A stretch of DNA of 18,670 bases from Gammaproteobacteria bacterium (GTDB taxonomy: Bacteria > Pseudomonadota > Gammaproteobacteria > Immundisolibacterales > Immundisolibacteraceae): contig DQBD01000095.1 of NCBI GenBank assembly GCA_003526065.1, positions 834 through 19,503 of the forward strand, read 5' to 3'. The translations under genes and the position numbers were made by a program. Of the stretch, positions 6,740 through 13,370 are shown piece by piece (the first letter of the stretch is position 1; each line of letters starts with the position of its first letter). Under the pieces are notes generated by a model. That model was not told where the DNA came from, did no database searches, and saw only the letters and a list, made by a program, of their open reading frames with translations.

Positions 6740-7922
6740 GGTTCACCGCCGGGTTGTGCGCGCGGTAGCCGCCGAGCAGGTGTCGGTAGTGATCGAGCTG
6801 GCGCTGCAGGGTGCTTTCCCAGGCGAAGTGTTCCTCCGCGCGGCGCCGGGCCCGCCGGCCCATGAGCCCCGCGTCGAGGACGAACAGGGTGCGTGTGGCG
6901 TCCACCAGGCCGTCGCGTGTCACGTCCGGCGTCAACACGCCCGTGCCCGGCACGACCAGCTCGGGCAGGGCGCCGTGATGGGTGCCGATGACCGGCAGCC
7001 CGCTGGCCATTGCCTCCAGTACCACGAGGCCGAACGTCTCCTGGTCGCCTGCGTGGATCAGTGCATCGCAGGCGGCCAGGTGGCCGGCCAGCTGCGGTGC
7101 CGGCAGGTAATGGGGCACCGTCGTGACATTGCGCGCGGTCGTGTGTGGCATGCCGGGGCCGATCAGCAGCAGGTGATATCGGTTGCCCAGCGCCTGGGCG
7201 GTGGCCAGCAGGAGGTCGATATTCTTCTCGCGGGCGGCGCGACCGGCGAACACCAGCAGGCGTGTGTCGCGCCCGATGCCCAGGCGCATGCGAAGCTTCG
7301 GGTCAGCGTGACGGGGATGAAACCGCTGCACGTCGACGCCGAGCGGTTGCACGAGGGTTCGCGGTATGCCCAGGCCCTCGAGCTGGCGGGCCATGACGCG
7401 GCTGGGCGCGCAGACGGCATCGAACTGGCGGTACAGACGCCGGATGTAGTGTTCGGCCAGCGTGCGCGCTGAGGGGCCCAGGCGTCGCGCCACCAGGCGC
7501 GGGACATCGGAGTGATAGAAACCGATCACCGGCACGTCGAGTCGCTGGCCAGCCGCCAGCGCGACCCAGGCCAGCCGGTAGGGGTCGCCTGCTTCGATCA
7601 GGTCCGGTTGCAGTCGACGCAGCATGTGCAGCCAGTGACCGCCGCGCAGCGGAAAGCGATAGCCCGAGGCGCCCAGTGGGGGCGCGGGCAGACAATGGAA
7701 ATCCGCATCGGGCATGCAGGTGCCCGCGGGCACCAGCACACTGTGGCGGACCCCGGCCTGGCGTGTCAGGTAGTGGTGCTTGCTGTCGAGGTAGGTGCGC
7801 ACGCCGCCGCTGGTCGGGGCATAGAACATGGTGACGTCGGCGAGGTGCACGCGGCGGACTCGTTGAAGTGGGTGGTCAGGGCGTGGGAAAGCGCTGGCAG
7901 TTTTGAGTGCCGGACACGCCAT
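6726..7922 (-). CDS. Glycosyltransferase family 4 (GT-B fold)
   Basis: 398 aa retaining GT-B glycosyltransferase. The N-terminal domain shows the acceptor-side loop SGGVRTY (38-44), EAGDPY (110-115) and FYHSDVP (135-141). The C-terminal domain shows FAGRAAREKN (225-234) and the EX7E nucleotide-sugar motif with Glu295 and Glu303 in ETFGLVVLEAMASG. The layout is similar to GT4 enzymes that mannosylate or glycosylate lipids, but donor and acceptor cannot be named. ATG at 7922 follows AGGGA at about five bases. Homology proper begins near residue 25, so a slightly later start is possible. It is the first gene of a three-gene minus-strand operon and diverges from the cytochrome b gene. Confidence 0.87.
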   Translation of the reverse strand: MACPALKTASAFPRPDHPLQRVRRVHLADVTMFYAPTSGGVRTYLDSKHHYLTRQAGVRHSVLVPAGTCMPDADFHCLPAPPLGASGYRFPLRGGHWLHMLRRLQPDLIEAGDPYRLAWVALAAGQRLDVPVIGFYHSDVPRLVARRLGPSARTLAEHYIRRLYRQFDAVCAPSRVMARQLEGLGIPRTLVQPLGVDVQRFHPRHADPKLRMRLGIGRDTRLLVFAGRAAREKNIDLLLATAQALGNRYHLLLIGPGMPHTTARNVTTVPHYLPAPQLAGHLAACDALIHAGDQETFGLVVLEAMASGLPVIGTHHGALPELVVPGTGVLTPDVTRDGLVDATRTLFVLDAGLMGRRARRRAEEHFAWESTLQRQLDHYRHLLGGYRAHNPAVNRAQH

Positions 7923-7948
7923 CCGGTTCCCTGGCAGGGGGCACCGCA

Positions 7949-7962
7949 GGCCGCAAGCGGCC
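7949..7962. repeat. Perfect palindrome GGCCGC-AA-GCGGCC in divergent intergenic region
   Basis: Six-base arms flank AA, midway in the 118-base gap between the divergent GT4 and cytochrome b genes. It may be an operator. In DNA this G+C-rich, a 6-base palindrome can also arise by chance. No good -35/-10 pair is seen nearby; TACAGT at 7974-7979 is a lone -10-like element. Confidence 0.25.
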
Positions 7963-8040
7963 GGTAATCCACGCTACAGTGCGTTCCCCCGGGCCGCATG
8001 ACAGCGGGCGGGCACGCTAGCACAGGCGAGGGAAACTGAT

Positions 8041-8736
8041 ATGACATCCACATCGGGGCACACCGGTACCCAGGTCGTCCGCCAGATCAAGGTCTGGGAC
8101 TGGCCGGTGCGGTTGTTCCACTGGCTTCTGGTGTCGCTGCTGGCGGCGGCGTGGATCACCGCCGAGGCCGGCATCGAGTACATGCACTGGCACATGCGTT
8201 GTGGCTACGCGGTCATCGCCTTGCTGCTGTTTCGTCTGCTGTGGGGCGTATGGGGCAGCGGCAGTGCGCGCTTCGGTCGCTTTCTGCGTGGACCGGGCGC
8301 GGTGCTGGGGTACGCGCGGGCCTGGTTCAGTCGCCGCCCAAGGCACTTCCTGGGGCACAACCCGCTCGGTGGCTGGATGGTGGTGGTGTTGCTGGCGTTG
8401 CTGGCGGTGCAGGCGGTCAGCGGTTTGTTTGCCAACGACGACATCTTCAATGAAGGCCCACTGATGGCGTGGGTCAGCAAGGACACCAGCGATTGGTTGA
8501 CCTTCATCCACAAGCGCAACTTCGACGTGTTGCTGGTGGCGGTCGGCCTGCACGTGGTGGCCGTGATGCTGTACCTGGTGCGTGGCGACAATCTGCTGAA
8601 GCCGATGTTGACCGGCCGAAAGCCGCCCGGCGACTACGCCGACCAGCCGCCTGTCCTGGCGCCCCTGTGGCGTGCAGCGCTGTTGATGGCGGTCAGTGCC
8701 GGTGCCGTGTGGTTGTTGGTGGAGGTGGCGCCGTGA
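8041..8736 (+). CDS. Cytochrome b561-family dihaem membrane protein
   Basis: 231 aa membrane protein with hydrophobic segments at about 24-40, 55-72, 113-132, 162-180 and 211-228. It opens with the family signature VWDWPVRLFHW, where His27 is a predicted haem ligand. Further candidate ligands are His49/His51 in MHWHMRCGY, His157 in FIHKRNFD and His171 in GLHVVAV. This fits cytochrome b561 and Ni,Fe-hydrogenase b-type subunits, which pass electrons between a redox partner and the quinone pool. No hydrogenase gene is present, so a free-standing electron-transfer role is more likely. ATG at 8041 is preceded by GAGGGA at seven bases. The 77 bases between its stop and the tRNA hold only a small TACCC/GGGTA hairpin and no T-run. 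Confidence 0.85.
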   Translation: MTSTSGHTGTQVVRQIKVWDWPVRLFHWLLVSLLAAAWITAEAGIEYMHWHMRCGYAVIALLLFRLLWGVWGSGSARFGRFLRGPGAVLGYARAWFSRRPRHFLGHNPLGGWMVVVLLALLAVQAVSGLFANDDIFNEGPLMAWVSKDTSDWLTFIHKRNFDVLLVAVGLHVVAVMLYLVRGDNLLKPMLTGRKPPGDYADQPPVLAPLWRAALLMAVSAGAVWLLVEVAP

Positions 8737-8813
8737 GCCGCCGCTGGACGCACGAATACCCTTCGGGTAAGGTTCCGGCGCACTCCCGGTGCCGCTTGGC
8801 AGCGGGGTCCCGC

Positions 8814-8887
8814 GCCCCGGTAGCTCAGCTGGATAGAGCGTCCCCCTCCTAAGGGGAAGGTCACACGTTCGAATCGTGTTCGGGGCA
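8814..8887 (+). tRNA. tRNA-Arg (anticodon CCU)
   Basis: A full cloverleaf can be drawn: acceptor 8814-8820 with 8880-8886 (last pair G-U), D-arm 8823-8839, anticodon stem 8841-8845/8853-8857 with loop CTCCTAA, and T-arm 8863-8879 with TTCGAAT. The anticodon CCT is at 8848-8850 and reads AGG, a rare codon in G+C-rich genomes. Discriminator is A at 8887. CCA is not encoded and must be added after transcription. Confidence 0.95.
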
Positions 8888-8920
8888 CGCTTTTGCCCTG
8901 ACGGCCCACCGCATCCGAGC

Positions 8921-9913
8921 ATGTCGCCGCCTTCCGTTACCCGCCTTGCCCTGCTGCGTGCGCTGGCCGATGGTGCCTGGCACGGCGGCGCCGAGCTGGC
9001 TCAGTGCTTGGGTATCAGTCGTGCCGCGGTGTCCAAGCAGGCGCAAAGCCTGGCAGCCTGGGGCGCCCCGGTGAGTACGCAGCGTGCACGCGGCTATCGG
9101 CTCGAGGGCGGTCTTGACCTTCTTCAGGCCGATCGGCTGCAGCACCTGCTCGGTGCGGTGGTGCCGGCGGGCGGCATCGAACTGTTCGACTCCCTGCCGT
9201 CCACCAACAGTTACCTGATGGCACGGATCGCGGCCGGTCACTGGCCCTCGGTGTGCCTGGCCGAGCATCAAAGCGCCGGTCGCGGCCGGCGTGGTCGGCA
9301 ATGGCATTCGCCGTTCGGGCGCAATCTTTACGTATCGGTGGCACAGCGCTACGAGAGCGGACCGGCCGCATTGGCGGGACTGAGCCTCGCCATCGGCGCC
9401 GCCCTGGCGCAATTGCTGACCGGGCTCGGCGTTGAACAGGTCAGCCTGAAATGGCCAAACGACGTGCTGTGCGGCGGGGGCAAGCTGGGCGGTATCCTGA
9501 TCGAGTTGCAGGGCGACACGCAGGGGCCGTGCTGGGCCGTGGCGGGCCTGGGGCTGAATGTGAACATGCTGATCGCCGACGGGGGTGGCATCGAGCAGGC
9601 CTGGAACAGCCTGGCGCGTGCCAGTGGCCGCGCCTGGGACCGTACCGGGCTGGCGGCGCAGGTGGTGGAGGCGTTATTGCGGGTGATGCACACCTTTCCG
9701 GAAACCGGACTGGAGCCGTGGCTGCCCAGCTATGCACGCTTCGACGGCCTGGCCGGGCGAACGGTGCACGTCGACTGGGCCGGCGAGCGCGTGGACGGGA
9801 CGGCCCGCGGCATCGCTCCCAACGGTGCCCTTCTGCTGGACTGCGCGGGTCGGCAACGCCAGATCTGGGGCGGTGACGTGTCGGTCAGGGCCGGTGATGG
9901 ACCTGCTGTTTGA
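8921..9913 (+). CDS. birA: Bifunctional biotin-[acetyl-CoA-carboxylase] ligase / biotin operon repressor
   Basis: 330 aa. An N-terminal winged helix-turn-helix (about 6-60, with LGISRAAVSKQ) is followed by the ligase core. Motifs are STN (94-96), the biotinyl-adenylate loop GRGRRGRQW (120-128), KWPNDV (177-182), KLGGILIE (188-195) and GLGLNVN. The C-terminal SH3-like domain ends in VDCAG-type strands. It makes biotinyl-5'-AMP and transfers biotin to the carboxyl carrier protein; the HTH implies biotin-dependent repression. The reading frame extends back into the tRNA, so I use the ATG at 8921, where homology starts, 33 bases after the tRNA. Shine-Dalgarno is weak. It overlaps coaX by 17 bases. 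Confidence 0.95.
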   Translation: MSPPSVTRLALLRALADGAWHGGAELAQCLGISRAAVSKQAQSLAAWGAPVSTQRARGYRLEGGLDLLQADRLQHLLGAVVPAGGIELFDSLPSTNSYLMARIAAGHWPSVCLAEHQSAGRGRRGRQWHSPFGRNLYVSVAQRYESGPAALAGLSLAIGAALAQLLTGLGVEQVSLKWPNDVLCGGGKLGGILIELQGDTQGPCWAVAGLGLNVNMLIADGGGIEQAWNSLARASGRAWDRTGLAAQVVEALLRVMHTFPETGLEPWLPSYARFDGLAGRTVHVDWAGERVDGTARGIAPNGALLLDCAGRQRQIWGGDVSVRAGDGPAV

Positions 9914-10649
9914 TCTTGGCCACAGCCGCCTGAAATGGGCCGGCTGGGCGGATGGTCGGTTGGTACAGCCGCAGGCGGTGGTGTGGCGTGGACAGGATCC
10001 GGCCGAGGTGTGCCGGCAGGTGCTGCACGGCCTGGGTACGCCACGGCGGGTGGCGATCGCCGCGGTGGTGCGTGGCAGCATGTTGCAGGCGCTTGAGCAG
10101 GCGTTGGCGGCGTACTGGCAGGGCGAGGTGGTACGTCCGGCGGTGACGGCGCGCTGTGGCGACGTGTGCAACGGCTATCGCGAGCCGGCGCGCCTGGGAT
10201 TCGACCGCTGGGCAGCGCTGCTTGGTGCCTGGGCGCAGCGGCCGGGGCGGGCGGCGATCGTCATTGATTGCGGTTCGGCGGTGACGGTGGATGGACTGCG
10301 ACAGGACGGCCAGCACCTGGGAGGGGTGATATTCCCGGGACCGCTGATGATGGCCGATGCGTTTTACGACCGAACCGGCCTGGTGGCGCAGCCGCCCGGC
10401 AACGCGACCGACGTGGCGGCAGTCGCCACAGCGGACGCCGTGGCTGCGGGAACACGGCTGGCGGCTCTCGGTGGCATCGAGCGGGCGGTGGACGCCTGGT
10501 TGCGGCGCCTGCCCGATGCCGATGTGTGGTTGACCGGCGGCGATGCGCCGGCGTTGCGACAGGCGTTGACGTTACCAATAAACACACGGCTGACCCCCCA
10601 TCTGGTCCTGGAGGGCCTGGGGCGCATGCTGGAATGGGAGGCGCGATGA
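9897..10649 (+). CDS. coaX: Type III pantothenate kinase
   Basis: 250 aa enzyme of the ASKHA fold that phosphorylates pantothenate, the first step of coenzyme A synthesis. Visible motifs are the phosphate-1 strand LLFDLGHSRLKW with Asp6, NGYREPARLGFDRW (92-105), the phosphate-2 strand IDCGSAVTVD (123-132) and GGVIFPG (142-148). Length fits the family. The ATG at 9897 lies inside the end of birA. The upstream frame inside birA has no relation to the family. The next gene starts at the ATGA overlapping this stop, so birA, coaX and the SPOR gene are probably one translation-coupled unit. The birA-coaX pairing is common in proteobacteria and links two cofactor pathways. No type I kinase (coaA) is seen here. 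Confidence 0.95.
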   Translation: MDLLFDLGHSRLKWAGWADGRLVQPQAVVWRGQDPAEVCRQVLHGLGTPRRVAIAAVVRGSMLQALEQALAAYWQGEVVRPAVTARCGDVCNGYREPARLGFDRWAALLGAWAQRPGRAAIVIDCGSAVTVDGLRQDGQHLGGVIFPGPLMMADAFYDRTGLVAQPPGNATDVAAVATADAVAAGTRLAALGGIERAVDAWLRRLPDADVWLTGGDAPALRQALTLPINTRLTPHLVLEGLGRMLEWEAR

Positions 10650-11527
10650 GAGCGATGGTCTGGATACTGCTGGTTCTCAATGGACTGGTTGCCGTTGCCT
10701 GGTTGAGTGGCGTCGCCGTGCCGGCCGCGGCGACTGAGGAACAGTCGCTTCGCGGTGATACGGCGGTGCCCTTGAGGTTGCTGAGTGAGTTGCCGCACGC
10801 GCCGCGCCTGCTGGACAGGTCCCTGCCGGCGGTTGCCCAGTCGGGTGAGCCGGTGTCGGTGGGTTCCGACGGCGCGGCGCCGCCCGTCGCGCAAGCGGCC
10901 GAGACACCCGAGACACCCGAGGCAGCCGGCCTGGCCGAAGCATCCGAGGCCGTCGTGGCGCCGGTTTCCGACGAACCGACCGTCGCACCGGTGTCAGGCC
11001 CCGCGCAGCAGGCGATGGCTGAGGTACCCGGTAGCGAGGCCGACCCACCCGCGGTGGGGTCGCCGCCGGGGGGCGCGCAGCCGGGCGAACCGGTTTGCTA
11101 CCGCACGGCCGACCTGGCGGGGGATGCCTATCAAGCTGCCGGCGAGCGCTTGCGGGCGGCGGGCTTCGATGCGCTGGACCTGCAGCCGCAAAACCGGGCC
11201 CGACCGCGGTATTGGGTGTACTGGTCAGGAACGGTGGATCAAGTGGGCGCAGTCGAGGCACGGCTGAAGACCGCTGGGATCGATGACTGGTACCGCATGC
11301 GCGTGCCCGGTCGCCAGGCGCGGGTAGCGCTGGGCGTGTACGGGAACAAGGAAGGTGCCCGGCGGCGGCAGCGGGCGTTGGCGGGGCAGGGCGTGCAGGC
11401 GCAGGTCGAGGAGCGCTATGCGGCACAGGCCAGTCTGCGTTGGGTCTGGCGCGCATTGCCGGCGCGCGTGGAGGCAGTGGAGGCTGACCTGGCCGGGCAG
11501 GGTGTGCGCCTGGAACGCTGCTCCTGA
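10646..11527 (+). CDS. SPOR-domain protein with Pro/Ala-rich linker
   Basis: 293 aa. One N-terminal hydrophobic segment (about 4-26) serves as signal anchor. Residues 35-150 are a low-complexity Ala/Pro/Glu/Val-rich linker with small repeats (ETPETPEA; two copies of VAPVS). The C-terminal 70 residues carry a SPOR-type fold, with RVALGVYGNKEGARRRQRALAGQG (about 226-249) as first half and a second half ending in VRLERC. Family knowledge: SPOR domains bind septal peptidoglycan lacking stem peptides. The protein is thus probably an inner-membrane protein whose SPOR domain reaches the cell wall. ATG at 10646 overlaps the coaX stop as ATGA and has GGGAGG just upstream. The next gene, mgtE, is 129 bases away. 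Function within division is inferred only from the domain. Confidence 0.82.
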   Translation: MRAMVWILLVLNGLVAVAWLSGVAVPAAATEEQSLRGDTAVPLRLLSELPHAPRLLDRSLPAVAQSGEPVSVGSDGAAPPVAQAAETPETPEAAGLAEASEAVVAPVSDEPTVAPVSGPAQQAMAEVPGSEADPPAVGSPPGGAQPGEPVCYRTADLAGDAYQAAGERLRAAGFDALDLQPQNRARPRYWVYWSGTVDQVGAVEARLKTAGIDDWYRMRVPGRQARVALGVYGNKEGARRRQRALAGQGVQAQVEERYAAQASLRWVWRALPARVEAVEADLAGQGVRLERCS

Positions 11528-11541
11528 TCTGTGTTTGCCGG

Positions 11542-11605
11542 CGCCGGTGGCGACCTGGAGCCACCGGCGACGCATAATGTGCCCCGGCCCGCGCCGCCGC
11601 GGGCC
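11542..11605 (+). other. Two stable hairpins in the SPOR-mgtE intergenic leader
   Basis: Hairpin 1 pairs 11542-11551 with 11560-11569 (10 bp, perfect, 8-nt loop). Hairpin 2 pairs 11586-11593 with 11598-11605 (8 bp, perfect, CCGC loop). Neither has a T-run, so they are not classical terminators. A -10-like CATAAT (11573-11578) lies between them without a good -35. They may form an mRNA leader for mgtE or a boundary of the upstream operon. Confidence 0.4.
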
Positions 11606-11656
11606 CGCTGGCCGACCATGCGCGTTGGCTGTCCCCACGACCAGGCCGACGCCTTC

Positions 11657-13102
11657 ATGACTGAGCCCACCGAGCACGCCGCCGACGACGTACAGCAACA
11701 CCTGCGCGAAGTGCAGGAGATGCTGGCGCGCAATCGGTTGGTCGAGGACCTGGTGCATCGGCAGGAAGACATGCCCCGGCACCAGCTGGTCGAGCAACTG
11801 GTCCAGAAGCAGAACGACGCGGCTTTGCAGGAGCGCCTGGACAGCCTGCACCCGGCCGACATCGCCTTCATCCTGGAAGCGCTGCCGCTGGATGATCGGC
11901 GCTTTGTATGGGATCTGGTCAAGGCGGAGCGTGACGGCGAGATCCTGATCGAAGTTTCGGATGCGGTTCGCGAGTCGCTGATCGAGGTCATGGACCCGGC
12001 CGAGTTGCGCGCGGCGGCCCAGTCACTCGACGCGGATGAGTTGGCTGACCTGGCGCCCGATCTGCCGGCCGAGGTCATCGAGGACGTCTTCCAGGCACTG
12101 GATGTGACCGAGCGTGAGCGGCTGCGGTCGGCCATGTCCTATCCCGAGGATTCTGTCGGTGCGCTGATGAGCTTCGACATCGCCAGCGTGCGCGAGGAGG
12201 TGCGTCTGGAGGCGGTGTTGCGCTATCTGCGCCGGTTCGAGGCACTGCCGGACCATACCGATGCCCTGTACGTGGTGGACCGCGAGGGGCATCTGAAGGG
12301 GCTGTTATCGCTCGAGACACTGTTGCTGAACGACCCGGAGCGTCCGGTCGGCGAGGTGATGCTGCGCGAGGGCGTGATCAGCTTCGAGCCAGAGGATGAC
12401 GCAGGCGAAGCGGCCCAGGCATTCGAGCGTTACGACCTGATCTCCGCGCCGGTGATCGACTCGCAGCGGCGTGTGATCGGACGCCTCACCGTGGACGACA
12501 TGGTCGACTTCATTCGTGAAGAGGGCGAGGCGGTGCTGTTGGCGCGCGCGGGTCTGCGCGAAAGCGAGGACGTGTTCGCCTCGGTGTGGGATTCGGTGCG
12601 CAACCGTTGGTCTTGGCTGGCCATCAACCTGGTGACGGCCTTCATCGCCTCGCGGGTTATCGGGCTGTTCGAGGACTCAATCGAAAAGCTGGTCGCGTTG
12701 GCCGCCCTCATGCCCATCGTGGCAGGCATCGGCGGCAACTCCGGCAATCAGACCATCACCATGATCGTGCGCGCCAGTGCCACCGGTCAGGTGGCGCCGG
12801 ATGCCGCCAGTCGTCTGTTACGCAAGGAGCTTGGCGTCAGCACCGTCAACGGGCTGGTATGGGGAGGGCTGCTGGGGGTTCTGGCAGGGGTGCTGTACGG
12901 CAACCTGGCGCTCGGCGCCGTGATGACCGCCGCCATGACGCTCAACCTGCTGCTTGCCGCCACCGCAGGCGTGATGATCCCCATGCTGCGCATTCGCCTG
13001 GGCGCGGATCCGGCCCTGGGCAGTTCCGTCCTGATCACCGCCCTTACCGACTCGGGCGGATTTTTGATCTTTCTGGGTTTGGCGACGCTGTTTCTGCTGT
13101 AG
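11657..13102 (+). CDS. mgtE: Magnesium transporter/channel MgtE
   Basis: 481 aa, typical MgtE length. Domain order: an N-terminal helical MgtE_N domain (about 55-165), two CBS domains (about 168-227 and 232-290), a connecting helix, and five membrane helices from about 318 to the end. The pore signature PIVAGIGGNSGNQ is at 353-365. The final segment DPALGSSVLITALTDSGGF (451-469) includes Asp465, equivalent to the Mg2+-coordinating Asp of known MgtE pores. The cytosolic acidic domains act as Mg2+ sensors that close the channel when Mg2+ is high. The frame is open upstream to 11531. I chose the ATG at 11657 because it starts a plausible N-terminus; an ATG at 11618 is possible. No strong Shine-Dalgarno is seen at either. 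Confidence 0.95.
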   Translation: MTEPTEHAADDVQQHLREVQEMLARNRLVEDLVHRQEDMPRHQLVEQLVQKQNDAALQERLDSLHPADIAFILEALPLDDRRFVWDLVKAERDGEILIEVSDAVRESLIEVMDPAELRAAAQSLDADELADLAPDLPAEVIEDVFQALDVTERERLRSAMSYPEDSVGALMSFDIASVREEVRLEAVLRYLRRFEALPDHTDALYVVDREGHLKGLLSLETLLLNDPERPVGEVMLREGVISFEPEDDAGEAAQAFERYDLISAPVIDSQRRVIGRLTVDDMVDFIREEGEAVLLARAGLRESEDVFASVWDSVRNRWSWLAINLVTAFIASRVIGLFEDSIEKLVALAALMPIVAGIGGNSGNQTITMIVRASATGQVAPDAASRLLRKELGVSTVNGLVWGGLLGVLAGVLYGNLALGAVMTAAMTLNLLLAATAGVMIPMLRIRLGADPALGSSVLITALTDSGGFLIFLGLATLFLL

Positions 13103-13150
13103 CGGGCCCAACGCGTGGACGCATCGAGAGCCGTGCGTCGGCGGTGAAAA

Positions 13151-13241
13151 TGGCGGAGAGGGTGGGATTCGAACCCACGTGGAGCTTACGCCCCCAACGG
13201 ATTTCGAGTCCGCGCCGGTATGGCCACTTCGGTACCTCTCC
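13151..13241 (-). tRNA. tRNA-Ser (anticodon CGA)
   Basis: Read on the minus strand: acceptor GGAGAGG (13241-13235) pairs with 13161-13155, followed by discriminator G and an encoded CCA (13153-13151). A long variable arm, as expected for class II tRNA-Ser, precedes the T-arm GTGGG-TTCGAAT-CCCAC. The anticodon loop is CTCGAAA with CGA at 13206-13204, reading UCG. Four Ts follow the CCA directly. Confidence 0.96.
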
Positions 13242-13283
13242 GTGGTCTGGCTGTCAGGGCCAGTTTGCCGTTGGGCGCGCGTA

Positions 13284-13292
13284 CTATACCAT
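13284..13292 (-). promoter_or_regulatory. Extended -10 promoter element for tRNA-Ser
   Basis: On the minus strand TGGTATAGT forms an extended -10 (TGn plus TATAGT). It is followed by a G+C-rich discriminator (ACGCGCGCCC) of the kind found at stringently controlled stable-RNA promoters. It predicts a start near 13276, about 35 bases before the mature tRNA. No matching -35 is visible at 16-18 bases. Confidence 0.5.
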
Positions 13293-13370
13293 TCGCATCC
13301 CGTGTCGCGGACGCTGTGCCCTCAACTCAGGGCCGGCGCCGAACAGCAAAATGAGGACTTCGCCCTGAGA

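Noticed and set aside
8814..8921. tRNA-Arg as a phage or island integration site
   Set aside because: No integrase, no direct repeat of the tRNA 3' end in the window, and the flanking genes are ordinary core genes.
10677..11564. 295-codon minus-strand frame opposite the SPOR gene
   Set aside because: Pro/Arg-rich shadow of a low-complexity Ala/Pro coding region.
11528..11656. M-box or other known Mg2+ riboswitch before mgtE
   Set aside because: The gap is short and holds two simple hairpins only; no conserved M-box core was recognised.
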